DNA from: Dastarcus helophoroides
Taxonomy: Eukaryota; Arthropoda; Insecta; Coleoptera; Bothrideridae
DNA length: 64,000 nt
Reading direction: 5' to 3'
NCBI GenBank assembly: GCA_028583605.1
Contig: CM053334.1
Location: 21,606,868 to 21,670,867, forward strand
The notes under the pieces were generated by a model, which was not told where the DNA came from, made no database searches, and worked only from the letters and a program-made list of their open reading frames with translations. Positions 1-12,789 of the stretch are shown here, one piece after another (the first letter of the stretch is position 1; every line of letters begins with the position of its first letter). The position numbers and the translations under genes were made by a program.

Positions 1-3000
1 ATTTTGGATTTTTTAAACTTTGGTTATAATTTTAAAAACTGTCATTTTTTGAAGACTGTCATTTTTTTGAAAATTTTCACCTTTTAACGAAAAATAAAAA
101 TTAATATATTTGTTAAATTTCGACTTTTTAAAATTTGGTTTTTAATTTCGATCCCTTTTGAAAATTCTGGCTTCGAAATTTGGAAATTTTTGAGGATTTT
201 ACTTTTTCGAAATTTCGACTTCCTTTGAAATTTTTTTGAATATTATACGACTTTGTAAGCATCGACCTCGTTTGAATATTTTGACTTTTTTTTTTCAAAA
301 TTTCTACTTTTTTTTACTAATTTCGATTTTTTTTTGACAAAGTTTCCACTTTTTTTAATATCGGCCAGTTAGGTTTTAACAATTTTGGATTTTTTAAAAT
401 TTTGTTATTATTTTCTTAACTGTGTTATTTTTGAGGATTTTGACATTCATTTTAAAAATATTCACCTTTTAACGAATAAAAAAATCGATATTTATTGAAA
501 ATTTCGAACTTTCAAAATTAGGCTTTTAAATTCGACTCTTTTGAACATTCTGGGCTTGAAAATTGGCAATTTTTGAGGATTTTACCTTTTTGAAAATTTC
601 GACTTCTCTTGCAAATTTTTTGAATATTATACGACTTTTTTTTTAAAGCATCAACCTAGTCTGAATATTTCTAGTTTTTTTTTTCAAAATGTCTACTTTA
701 TTTCTAATTTCGAACTTTTTTGACAAAATTTCCACTTTTTTTAATATCGGTGATTGGGATTTTAGCAATTTTGAATTTTTGAAAATGCTATTTTTTAAAA
801 ACTGTCATTTTTTGAAAATTTTGTCTTTTTTTTTGAAAATATTGACCCTTTCAAATTTGCCACTTTTTTTAATTTCGACCTTTTTTCAAATTCGATCCTT
901 TTTGAAGATTTTAATTATTTTTGAACATTTGTATTTTTTGAAAATTTCGGCTTTTGAAAATTTCGGCTTTTGAAAACATTGTCGTAACTTTTGGTTTTTT
1001 AAAATTTCGATCGTTTTCAAGATTTCGACTATTTTTTTTTTCAAGATTTTGACTTTTTCAAATTTGCCATTTGTTTTTAATTGAGCCTTTGTTCAAAATT
1101 TTACTTTCTTAAAAAGGCGATTTTTTTTTCGAGAAATGTTTGCTCAAAACTTCTACTTTTTGAAAATAATGGCTTTGTTGGAGATTTCGACTTATTTCAA
1201 AATATGGACTTTGAAAATCCAACAGTTTTTGAAGATTTCGAATTGTATTGAAAAGTTATAGAATCTTTCAACTTTTTTTGGAAAATGGCGACATTTTAAA
1301 ATATCCACCTACTTTCAAATTTCGACCTTTTTTCAAATTTTCACTTATGTTTGAAAATATCTCCTGAAAAAATTTCGACTTTGACTCAGAATTTACTTTT
1401 GAAATTTTATCCTTTTTTAAATTTTTAGACTTTTTGAAAATTCCTTTTTAAAAATGTTTGCCTTTTGTATTTTATTTAGATTTTATTTCAAAAATTTACC
1501 TTGTTTTTTCGACTTTTTTAAGTTTTTGATCAGTTTTTGAAATTTTTAAATTTAGACTTTTTTTTGCAAGTGAGTCTTTTAAAAATTCGACCTCTTTCAA
1601 AAATTTCAATTATTTTTGAATACTTGAATTTTTTGAAAATTTTCGCTTTTAAAAACATTGATTTTAATTCCAAATTTGGATTTTTCCATATATTTCGTTC
1701 TTTTTTCAAGGTTTCCACCTTGTCTTAAAATTTTGAGTTTTTGAAAATTACATATTTGAAAAATCTGACTTTGTTTTTTTTAATTTTTCCAAAAATTTCG
1801 ATTCTTTCTCAAATTTTTGAATAAAATTATCGCCTTTTTCAAATTTTAGACTTTTGAAAATTTCTTTTTAAAAATGTTTGCCTTTTGTATTTTATTTGGA
1901 TTTTATTTCAAAAATTTGCTTACTTGGTTTTTGTTTCGACTTTTTTCAAATTTTCGATCAGTTTTCGGAAATTTTGACCCTAAATTTCGACTCGAACTTT
2001 TGACTTTTTTTGCAAGTGAGTGTTTTTTAAAATACGACCTCTTTCAAAAATTTCAATTATTTTTGAATGCTTAAATTTTTTGAAAATTTTCGCTTTTAAA
2101 AAACATTGATTCTAATTCAAAATTAGGATTTTTCCATCTATTTCGATCTTTTTGAAGGTTTCCATCTTGTCTCAAGATTTTGAGTTTACGAAAATCACGA
2201 CATTTTTGAAAAAATCTTCGTTTTTTCCTAATTTTTTCCAAAAAATTTCGAATTTTTTAAAAATTTTTGATCAGTTTTTGGACATTTTCACTCGAAATTT
2301 TGACTTGTTTTTGCAAATGAGCTTTTTTCAAATTCGATCTTTTTCAGAATTTCAATTATTTTTCAAAATTTAAATTTTTTGAAAATTTCGGCATTTGAAC
2401 ACATCGACTCTAATAGAAAATTTGGATTTTCTTATATATTATTTCTATCTTTTTCAAGACTTCGATTTGACTTTCCGAAAATAACGAAATTTTTGAAAAA
2501 TGTGTTTTTGCTTAATTTTTTGGACTTTTTTGCTAATGAGCCTTTTTTTAAATTCGACCTTTTTTGAAAATTCAATTTTTGGAAAATTTTTTTGTTGACA
2601 ATTTTTAAAAAATTTTAATTTTCAAAAAAAAATTAAATTATTTAAAAATTTTAACTTTTGAAAACATTGACTTTGTTTAAAAATGTTGTTTTTTTTTAAA
2701 TGTCGGCTTTTTTTAAGATTTCGAATTTTTCTTAACATTTTGACTTTCTGAAGATGAAATTTTTGAAAAATCTGACTTATTTGAATATGTCGACTTATTT
2801 CGTTTCAAATTTATTTAATTTCAAGTTTCGACCTTTTTTCAAAATTTTCACCTAGTTTGAAAATATCGACTGCCAAATTTCAATTTTGACTCAGAATTTA
2901 CTTTTGAAATTTTCGCCTTTTTTTTTAAATTTTAGATTTTTTTAAAAATGTTTGCCTTTTGTATTTTATTTGATTTTATTTCAAAAATTTACGTACTTCG

Positions 3001-3690
3001 TTTTTTTCGACTTTTATTAAATTTTTCATCAGTTTTTGGAAATTTTGACTCGAAATTTTAACTCGAACTTTAGACTTTTTTTTGCAAGTGAATCTTTTAA
3101 AATTCGACCTCGTTCAAAAATTTCAATTACTTTTGAAAACTTGAATTTTTTGAAAATTTTCGCTTTTGAAAACATTGATTCTATCAAAATTTGGATTTTT
3201 CCATGTGTTTTGATCTTTTTCAAGGTTTCCACCTTGTCTCAATATTTTGAGTTTGAAAATCACGTCATTTTTGAAAAATCTGACTTCGTTTTTTTTTAAT
3301 TTTTTCAAAAATTTTGGTTTTTTTTTTTTAATTTTTGACCAGTTTCTGGTCATTTTCACTCGAAATTTTGGCTTGTTTTGCAAATGAGCTTTTTAAAATT
3401 CGATCTTTTTTTCCGAATTTCAGTTATTTTAAAAATTTAAATTTTTGTAAATTTCGGCGTTTGAACACATCAACTCTAATTGAAAATTTGGATTTTCTTA
3501 TATATTTCTATCTTTTCAAGACTTCGATTTGATTTTCCGAAAATGACAAAATTGTTGAAAAATGTTTTGTCTTATTTTTTTGGAAAATTTCGGACTTTGT
3601 TCAAATTTTTCACCTGTTTTTGGAAATTTCGCTCGAAATTTCGACTTTTTTTATTAATGAGCTTTTTTGAAAAAAAATTTCAATTTTTAA
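1..3690. repeat. T-rich degenerate repeat array, duplication copy 1
   Basis: This stretch consists of short degenerate units built on a run of T, then GAAAATTTCGAC or TTTTCAAAATTTCGACC. The + strand is T-rich and short TTCGA/TCGAA words recur, the only common CpGs. Almost the whole segment recurs at 6,282-9,985 in the same order, shifted by about 6.28-6.31 kb; differences are mainly homopolymer lengths. The small open frames are low-complexity F/L/K/N-rich translations and are not genes. No RNA gene, promoter or transposon end was recognised. Confidence 0.85.
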
Positions 3691-6010
3691 AATTTAAAAT
3701 TTTTTTAAAAAAAATAGGATTAAAAAAATCAAACTTTAAGAATTATGTAAATTTTACAAAGATGGGGTTTTAAGGTGGCTTTAAAAAAATTTTAAGAAAT
3801 TTGAAAAAAATGAAGAAAATTTTTTAAAAAACCTTAAAAAGGTTAAAATTTTTTAAAAAAATAAAATAAAAATTTGGGGGAAAAAAATTTTTAAAAATAA
3901 TTTTTAAATTTCAAAAAAAAAAAAATTTCAATTTTTAAAATCCAAAAAAAAAAAACATTTTTAAAAAAAAAAATTTAAAAAAATAAAATTTTTAAAAAAA
4001 TTTAAAAAAATAAAATTTTTGGAAAAAAAAAAACAATTTTTAAAATGAAACATTTTAAAAATCTTTTGAAAATTTTTAAAAAATTAAAATTTTTTTAAAA
4101 AGAAAAAATTTTTAAAAATAAAAATTTTAAAAAAATAAAATTTTGAAAATCGAAAAATTTCATTTTCTTAGAAAATTTAGGATTTAAAAAAATCAAACCT
4201 TTTAGAATATGTCAACATTTTACAAAGATGCGGTTAAGGTCGAGCTTTTCAAAAAATTCGTGAAATTTGATAAAATGAAGATATTTTTTTAAAAACCTTG
4301 AAAAATGGTTAAAATTTGAAAAATAAAGTGGAAATTTGGAAAAAATGCCACAAAGTCGAGGTTTGCAAAAGGTTGTCAACATTTTCAAAAATAATAGCTA
4401 CATTTTAAAATCCAATATTAAAAAAAATAACTTTTTTAAAGAGAGAGAATTTAAAAAAGTAGGAGATTCTAAAACCCCAAATTGTAATAAGAAGTCGACA
4501 TTTGGAAAAACTACAATTTTTCAAAATAATAGACATTTTAAGAACACGCTTTCACACCAAAAATTCTACAGTTTTTGAAATGAGAAAGAATTTTTAAAAA
4601 GTCGACAATATTTCAAAAAGTAAAAATTTGAAGAGAGTGTTGAAAAATTTCAACATTTCTTAGAAAATCAGGATTAAAAAAATCAACTTTTGAAGAATTT
4701 TGTCAACATTTTACAAAGATGCGGTTTAAGGTCGAGCTTTTCAAAAAAATTCAAGAGATTTGAATTAAAATGACGAAAATTTTTTTAATAAAACCTTAAA
4801 AATGGTTAAGTTTTTTTAAAAAATAAATGGAAATTTGGAAAAAATGTTAGAAAGTCAAGGTTTTCAAAAGGTGTCAAAATTTTCAAAAATAATATCTACA
4901 TTTTTAAAATCCAAAATTAAAAGAAACAACTTTTTTTTAAAGAGAGAAATTTAAAAAAGTAGAATGTCCTAAAACCCCAAATTTTGACAAGAAGTCGACA
5001 TTTGGAAAAAATACAATTTTTCAAAATAATATACATTTTAAAGAATCTTTGGTGACAAGCTTTCCAAAAAATCTACAATTTTTGAAAGAGAAAGATTTTT
5101 AAAAAGTCGAAATATTCAAAAAAGTAAAATTTTGGAAAGAGTTGAAAAATTTCAACATTTTCTTAGAAAATCAGGATTAAAAAAAATCAAGCTTTTGAAG
5201 AATTATGTCAACATTTTACAAAAATGCGGTTTAAGGTCGAGCTTTTCAAAAAAATTCAAGCAATTGGATAAAATGAAGATATTTTTTAAAAAACCTTAAA
5301 GATGGTTAAAATTTTGAAAAATAAAGTGGAAATTTGGAAATGTTAGAAAGTCAAGGTTTTCAAAAGGTGAAAATTTTCAAAAATAATATCTACGTTTTTA
5401 AAATCCAAAATTAAAAAAAACAACTCTTTTTAAAGAGAGCAAAATGCAAATTTGTAAAATAGTGCAAGAATCAGAATCGGCATTCTTTTTAGAAATTAGA
5501 ATTATCGAGACTCTTTTCCAATTTTCATCTTTGAAAGAAAATCTGAATAAAAAAAATCGTAAACTTGGAATTTCCAAAATTTTAAAAAAGAAGAATTTTT
5601 TGAAAGACCAAATAAATATTCAAGTAAAACCAAAATTATAAGAAAATTTGAAGGCATTTAAAAATGCTCAAAATTTTTGAAAAGTTAAAATTTTGGATAA
5701 ATTAAAATATTCGAAAAAATTTGGCAGATGCGAAATTTAAAAATCAAAATTATCAAAAAAAACAAGCACAATGTGAAAAGGAGTAGACATTCCCAAAAAA
5801 CCAAGATTTACGAAAAAAATATTGAAAAATTGAAGATAACGCGTCAGAATTTTAAAAAAAGTCAAAATTTTCGTAGAAAGTTAAAAATTCCAGAAAAAGG
5901 TTTTAAAAAAACATGGGTATTTTGGAAAGAAAATTCAAACATTGAATAAATCGACAATTTTAACAACTCTAAAATTGAAAAAAGTGGCGACTTTTGCAAA
6001 AAAATCGTAA
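3691..6010. repeat. A-rich tandem repeat array, unit about 490 bp
   Basis: The strand bias flips here: the + strand becomes A-rich. A unit of about 470-500 bp recurs four times, marked by GGTTTAAGGTCGAGC-like words near 3,760, 4,227, 4,719 and 5,223. Within each unit the same landmarks follow in order, for example AAAAACAACTTTTTTAAAGA and AGAAGTCGACATTTGGAAAA. After about 5,440 the array degenerates into irregular A-rich sequence. No gene was seen. Confidence 0.75.
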
Positions 6011-9000
6011 TTGATATTTTTTAAATTTCGGCTTTTTAAAATTTGGTTTTTAATTTCGACTCTTTTGAAAATTTTGGTTTCGAAATTTGGATATTTTTGA
6101 GGATTTTACTTTTTCAAAATTTCGACTTCCTTTGACATTTTTTTGAATATTATACGACTTTGTAAGCATCGACCTCGTTTGAATATTTTGACTTTTTTTT
6201 TTAATTTCTACTTTTTTTTTACTAATTTCGAACTTCTTTGACAAAATTTCCACTTTTTTTAATATCGGCCATTTGCGTTTTAACAATTTTGGATTTTTTA
6301 AACTTTGGTTATAATTTTAAAAACTGTCATTTTTTGAAGACTGTCATTTTTTTAAAAATTTTCACCTTTTAACGAAAAATAAAAATTAATATATTTGTTA
6401 AATTTCGACTTTTTAAAATTTGCTTTTTAATTTCGACCCTTTTGAAAATTCTGGCTTCGAAATTTGGAAATTTTTGAGGATTTTACTTTTTCGAAATTTC
6501 GACTTCCTTTGAAATTTTTTTGAATATTATACGACTTTGTAAGCATCGACCTCGTTTGAATATTTTGACTTTTTTTTTTCAAAATTTCTACTTTTTTTAC
6601 TAATTTCGATTTTTTTTTGACAAAGTTTCCACTTTTTTTAATATCGGCCAGTTAGGTTTTAACAATTTTGGATTTTTTAAAATTTTGTTATTATTTTCTT
6701 AACTGTGTCATTTTTGAGGATTTTGACATTCATTTTAAAAATATTCACGTTTTAACGAATAAAAAATCGATATTTATTGAAAATTTCGAACTTTCAAAAT
6801 TAGGCTTTTAAATTCGACTCTTTTGAACATTCTGGGCTTGAAAATTGGCAATTTTTGAGGATTTTACCTTTTTGAAAATTTCGACTTCTCTTGCAAATTT
6901 TTTGAATATTATACGACTTTTTTTTTAAAGCATCAACCTAGTCTGAATATTTCTAGTTTTTTTTTTCAAAATGTCTACTTTATTTCTAATTTCGAACTTT
7001 TTTGACAAAATTTCCACTTTTTTTAATATCGGTGATTGGGATTTTAGCAATTTTGAATTTTTGAAAATGCTATTTTTTAAAAACTATCATTTTTTGAAAA
7101 TTTTGTCTTTTTTTTTTTTAAATATTGACCCTTTCAAATTGGCCACTTTTTTAATTTCGACCTATTTTCAAATTCGATCCTTTTTGAAGATTTTAATTAT
7201 TTTTGAACATTTTTGAAAATTTATATTTCTAAAATTTATAATTTTGAAAATTTATGATTTTTGAAAATTTCGGCTTTTGAAAACATTGTCGTAACTTTTG
7301 GTTTTTTAAAATTTCGATCGTTTTCAAGATTTCGACTATTTTTTTTTTCAAGATTTTGACTTTTTCAAATTTGCCATTTGTTTTTAATTGAGCCTTTGTT
7401 CAAAATTTTACTTTCTTAAAAAGGCGATTTTTTTTTCGAGAAATGTTTGCTCAAAACTTCTACTTTTTGAAAATAATGGCTTTGTTGGAGATTTCGACTT
7501 ATTTCAAAATATGGACTTTGAAAATCCAACAGTTTTTGAAGATTTCGAATTGTATTGAAAAGTTATAGAATCTTTCAACTTTTTTTGGAAAATGGCGACA
7601 TTTTAAAATATCCACCTACTTTCAAATTTCGACCTTTTTTCAAAATTTTCACTTATGTTTGAAAATATCTCCTGAAAAAATTTCGACTTTGACTCAGAAT
7701 TTACTTTTGAAATTTTATCCTTTTTTAAATTTTTAGACTTTTTTGAAAATTCCTTTTTAAAAATGTTTGCCTTTTGTATTTTATTTAGATTTTATTTCAA
7801 AAATTTACCTTGTTTTTTTCGACTTTTTTTAAGTTTTTGATCAGTTTTTGAAATTTTTAAATTTTAGACTTTTTTTTGCAAGTGAGTCTTTTAAAATTCG
7901 ACCTCTTTCAAAAATTTCAATTATTTTTGAATACTTGAATTTTTTGAAAATTTTCGCTTTTAAAAACATTGATTTTAATTCCAAATTTGGATTTTTCCAT
8001 ATATTTCGTTCTTTTTTCAAGGTTTCCACCTTGTCTTAAAATTTTGAGTTTTTGAAAATTACATATTTGAAAAATCTGACTTTGTTTTTTTTAATTTTTC
8101 CAAAAATTTCGATTCTTCTCAAATTTTTGAATAAAATTATCGCCTTTTTCAAATTTTAGACTTTTGAAAATTTCTTTTTAAAAATGTTTGCCTTTTGTAT
8201 TTTATTTGGATTTTATTTCAAAAATTTGCTTACTTGGTTTTTGTTTCGACTTTTTTCAAATTTTCGATCAGTTTTCGGAAATTTTGACCCTAAATTTCGA
8301 CTCGAACTTTTGACTTTTTTTGCAAGTGAGTGTTTTTTAAAATACGACCTCTTTCAAAAATTTCAATTATTTTTGAATGCTTAAATTTTTTGAAAATTTT
8401 CGCTTTTAAAAACATTGATTCTAATTCAAAATTAGGATTTTTCCATCTATTTCGATCTTTTTGAAGGTTTCCATCTTGTCTCAAGATTTTGAGTTTACGA
8501 AAATCACGACATTTTTGAAAAATCTTCGTTTTTTCCTAATTTTTCCAAAAATTTCGAATTTTTTAAAAATTTTTGATCAGTTTTTGGACATTTTCACTCG
8601 AAATTTTGACTTGTTTTTGCAAATGAGCTTTTTTCAAATTCGATCTTTTTTCAGAATTTCAATTATTTTTCAAAATTTAAATTTTTTGAAAATTTCGGCA
8701 TTTGAACACATCGACTCTAATAGAAAATTTGGATTTTCTTATATATTATTTCTATCTTTTTCAAGACTTCGATTTGACTTTCCGAAAATAACGAAATTTT
8801 TGAAAAATGTGTTTTTGCTTAATTTTTTGGACTTTTTTGCTAATGAGCCTTTTTTTAAATTCGACCTTTTTTGAAAATTCAATTTTTGGAAAATTTTTTT
8901 GTTGACAATTTTTAAAAATTTTAATTTTCAAAAAAATTAAATTATTTAAAAATTTTAACTTTTGAAAACATTGACTTTGTTTAAAAATGTTGTTTTTTTT

Positions 9001-10330
9001 TAAATGTCGGCTTTTTTTAAGATTTCGAATTTTTCTTAACATTTTGACTTTCTGAAGATGAAATTTTTGAAAAATCTGACTTATTTGAATATGTCGACTT
9101 ATTTCGTTTCAAATTTATTTAATTTCAAGTTTCGACCTTTTTTCAAAATTTTCACCTAGTTTGAAAATATCGACTGCCAAATTTCAATTTTGACTCAGAA
9201 TTTACTTTTGAAATTTTCGCCTTTTTTTTTAAATTTTAGATTTTTTTAAAAATGTTTGCCTTTTGTATTTTATTTGATTTTATTTCAAAAATTTACGTAC
9301 TTCGTTTTTTTCGACTTTTATTAAATTTTTCATCAGTTTTTGGAAATTTTGACTCGAAATTTTAACTCGAACTTTAGACTTTTTTTTGCAAGTGAATCTT
9401 TTAAAATTCGACCTCGTTCAAAAATTTCAATTACTTTTGAAAACTTGAATTTTTTGAAAATTTTCGCTTTTGAAAACATTGATTCTATCAAAATTTGGAT
9501 TTTTCCATGTGTTTTGATCTTTTTCAAGGTTTCCACCTTGTCTCAATATTTTGAGTTTGAAAATCACGTCATTTTTGAAAAATCTGACTTCGTTTTTTTT
9601 TAATTTTTTCAAAAATTTTGGTTTTTTTTTTTTAATTTTTGACCAGTTTCTGGTCATTTTCACTCGAAATTTTGGCTTGTTTTTGCAAATGAGCTTTTTT
9701 AAAATTCGATCTTTTTTTCCGAATTTCAGTTATTTTTAAAAATTTAAATTTTTTGTAAATTTCGGCGTTTGAACACATCAACTCTAATTGAAAATTTGGA
9801 TTTTCTTATATATTTCTATCTTTTTCAAGACTTCGATTTGATTTTCCGAAAATGACAAAATTGTTGAAAAATGTTTTGTCTTATTTTTTTGGAAAATTTC
9901 GACTTTGTTCAAATTTTTCACCTGTTTTTGGAAATTTTCGCTCGAAATTTCGACTTTTTTTATTAATGAGCTTTTTTTGAAAATTTTGAAAAAATTTCAA
10001 TTTTTAAAAATTTTGAAAAAATTTCAATTTTTAAAAAATTATAATTTTTTCGAAAATTTTGACTTTTGAAAACATGGACTTTATTTGAAAATGTTGATTT
10101 TTTAAATGGCGGTTTTTTTAATATTCCAACTTTTTCTCAAGATTTTGACTTTCTGGAGATGAAATTTTTGTAAAATCTGACTTTTTCAATATTTCGACTT
10201 GCTTTGAAAATTTTACTTTTTAAATTTTGTAGTTTTTCAAAATTACCGCATTATCAAAATTTGAATTATTTTGAAAATTTCACCTCTTTCGCAATTTCTA
10301 TTTTCAGAATTTTGATTTATTTACTGAATT
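6011..10330. repeat. T-rich degenerate repeat array, duplication copy 2
   Basis: T-rich again. From 6,282 to about 9,985 it repeats 1-3,690 almost base for base. The visible differences are one-base homopolymer changes and an extra ~40-bp piece near 7,215-7,260. The left part, 6,011-6,281, resembles the unit at 120-360. After 9,985 the two copies diverge, copy 1 running into the A-rich array and copy 2 into non-repetitive sequence. No gene was seen. Confidence 0.85.
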
Positions 10331-10389
10331 GCAATTTTTTCGTCTTTTGCGGGAAATTTTATGTTTTGTGTTAATCGATACTTTCCATT

Positions 10390-10475
10390 ATTGTAAATTT
10401 GATCGGCACCGGGGTTTGAACCCGCGACCTATCAGATCTATCACGCGAGATCCGCCACCTTAGTAACTCATTTCG
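10390..10475 (-). repeat. tRNA-derived SINE-like fragment
   Basis: On the - strand this has the layout of a tRNA-derived head. An A-box-like GTGGCGGAT is followed by an anticodon-arm-like hairpin, then a good B box inside GCGGGTTCAAACCCCGG and an acceptor-like GTGCCGATC. The arms do not make a convincing canonical tRNA and there is no clean acceptor stem. I therefore call it a tRNA-derived repeat and not a functional tRNA. A second copy of the same 3' half follows at 10,499-10,557. Confidence 0.5.
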
Positions 10476-10498
10476 AAAGCAGCAGAATTAAAAAATCG

Positions 10499-10557
10499 CC
10501 TGATCGACGGCGGGGTTTGAACTCGTGACACTTGGCGACCTACCAAATGTTACTTAG
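10499..10557 (-). repeat. second tRNA-like fragment, same orientation
   Basis: The - strand contains GAGTTCAAACCCCGCCGTCG, which carries a B-box-like core and the same CGATC ending as the fragment at 10,390-10,475. Its 5' side starts with GACTAAGTAACA, similar to GAGTTACTAAGG of the neighbour. It may be half of a dimeric SINE or a second degenerate insertion. Confidence 0.4.
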
Positions 10558-11830
10558 TCATACGAATAAAAAAAATCGAAAAAAACAAATTCTAAACATC
10601 TGCAGTCGATTCCGAACAAAAGTGGCACGCGGGAATTTTGAGAAAAAAACTCGAAAGATGATTTTTCCTGAAATATTCTGGGCGTGCATTTTGAAAACCT
10701 CATATTTCTTAGTTTGCTAATTAATGTTCCATAATTGGAAACGAAAGCAATTGACTCATTTTGTTCGTGTGAGCTTCTCGGAACAAAATTATCGACCCGA
10801 GTGATGCCCTCCAAGAAAATCTTTTGATATGTTAAAGCGGAATTATTAAATAACTAGTGCACTTGTTATTGTCATGAATGAATGAATTGTTTATTACTTT
10901 AACCAAGGTTACATGTACCTATTCTACAGTCTTAACTGCTCCACTATAAATACATTTCATATATAGATAAATTAAACGTAGAATTTCATATCTTATCCCC
11001 CGCCTTTACTATTTGTTTTTATAAATTCCTCTACTTGTTCTGCTTCGGTTATCAGTAATGTAGTAATAGCAAAAGGTTTACGTGTGATTCATTCCGTAGA
11101 CCTATTTACGATTTTTTCTACCTAAACGTCTAAGGTCGTTACTAAAAGTGGCCTTGTCTGTGAACTTGACAAAAATGTCGACCTTTTATGGTCATGCTAC
11201 CTGCGTTTTTAAATAGAGATGTGACGATAAATATCATTCATCGTAAACTCCTAATAGCCCCACCTGTTCTAGGAATTTATGAGTTTTAGGCGCGCGAGGA
11301 TGCTTTTACCTTAATCGTACTTTTATAGAGAATGGCCATTTTTCGCCTGGGGCCGCTTCTCCTAAAACGGAGACAAGTTCTGTATTCTGCAGCCTTAACG
11401 GTGATTTTTTTCTGTGAAGCATCAGTATCAGGTTGCAGTGGAACTGGTTTATCGAAGACATTAACAGTAATTTGATGCATCCTCTGCGACGATGTCTTGT
11501 GCAAGAGGCTCGAATTTCCAGTAAATATTTATGTAGTTTCTACTTACATCAAAGTGTAAATTCGAACGAGGTTGAATCAGATAATAACAATAGCACCCTA
11601 TTTTCTAGTTATAACATCAATTTGGAAGTTTGAAACGATTTTCTGGAGCCTATTGTCTATTTCGAGTTTCAAGTAACCTCTATGCCAATATTCATCGAAA
11701 TCACGTTCAGTAATTAAGCAGTGAAATGCCAGCAAATAGACAGACGATTCACTTTTGCATTTTTAATTAAATAGTTAAAATTGTGACTAGTCATGAAACA
11801 TTGGGGTGAACCTACACGTTTTGCGACTCG
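10558..11830. other. Non-repetitive AT-moderate stretch, no gene recognised
   Basis: Complexity is higher than in the flanks, but the short open frames (up to 86 codons) show no recognisable domain. At 10,875-10,905 a (TGAA)n stretch is followed by TTGTTTATTACTTT. Read on the - strand this is AATAAACAA plus an (ATTC)n tail, which is how the 3' ends of many non-LTR retrotransposons look. No coding remnant supports that reading. Confidence 0.4.
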
Positions 11831-12785
11831 ATATTTTCCTCAAAACTCCAGCTACCTTAAATTTTTTTTCTTCAAATTTCGTCGATCTGGAAATTTCGAT
11901 ATTTCCTAAAAATTTTGGGTTTTTAAAAAATTTGCACGTCAATGTCGAAACTGGTTTTCTCGGAATTTAGAGAACAACTTAAGCTAAGATTTACAGTTTC
12001 TTAATTTCTGTCGAAATTTTGATATTATCAAGGACATTTCTCAAAATTTCTTTAAATTCGATTCTGTTAAAACTCATTTTCAACTTTTTTCAAAATATCG
12101 ACTTTTTTGAGACACCCAAGTTTTGGATTTTAACTGTTCTCGAAGTTTTAATTTGTTTTCAAAAAATCGATCTTTTTACTGATTTCAGGGTTTTTATTTT
12201 TCAAAATTTCGATTTAATCTCGAAACTAATTTTCTGGGAATTTAGAGAACAGTTTTAGCTAAGATTTAAGAGTGTCTTAGTTTCTCTCGAAATTTTAATT
12301 TTATTAAGGAAATTTCTCCAAGTTACCTTAAATTCGTTCCTGTTTAAACTCGTTTTCAACTTTTTTCAAAATATCGACTTTTTTTGAGACGCCCAAGTCT
12401 TGAATTTTACCCTTTTTCTCGAAGTTTCAATTCGTTTTCAAAAAATCGATCATTTAAAAATTTTGGGGTTTTTATTTTTCAAAATTTCTACATAATATTT
12501 AAAAAACGATTTCGGCATTTCATTTCTTTTAATTTTTCCAAAAATTTACACTTTTCAAGATTGCGACTTTTTCTCAAAATTTTGCCTTATTTTTAAAGTT
12601 TCGATTTTTTTATCGGATGATAAATTTCAAAATTTTAATTTATTTTGAAATTTCGTTGTTTCTCGAAATTCTGAGTTTTTTAAATATTCGATTTTTTTTA
12701 ACATTTCGATAGATATTGACCTGTCTTGAAATATCCGAAATATTTTGAAAATTGGACTTTTTCAAAACTTAAAATTCAACTCGGC
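11830..12785. repeat. T-rich array with a two-copy ~278-bp unit
   Basis: TTTCTCGGAATTTAGAGAAC near 11,955 recurs as a close match near 12,230. The following landmarks (CTCATTTTCAACTTTTTTC, GAGACACCCAAG, TCAAAAAATCGATC) recur in the same order. The rest is the general T-rich, TTCGA-containing repeat. No gene was seen. Confidence 0.65.
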
Positions 12786-12789
12786 GATT

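Noticed and set aside
689..9739. Many 60-140-codon frames in the AT-rich arrays at the left end
   Set aside because: They are F/L/K/N/I-rich, occur on both strands, and recur because the DNA is repeated. No splice context or family similarity is visible.
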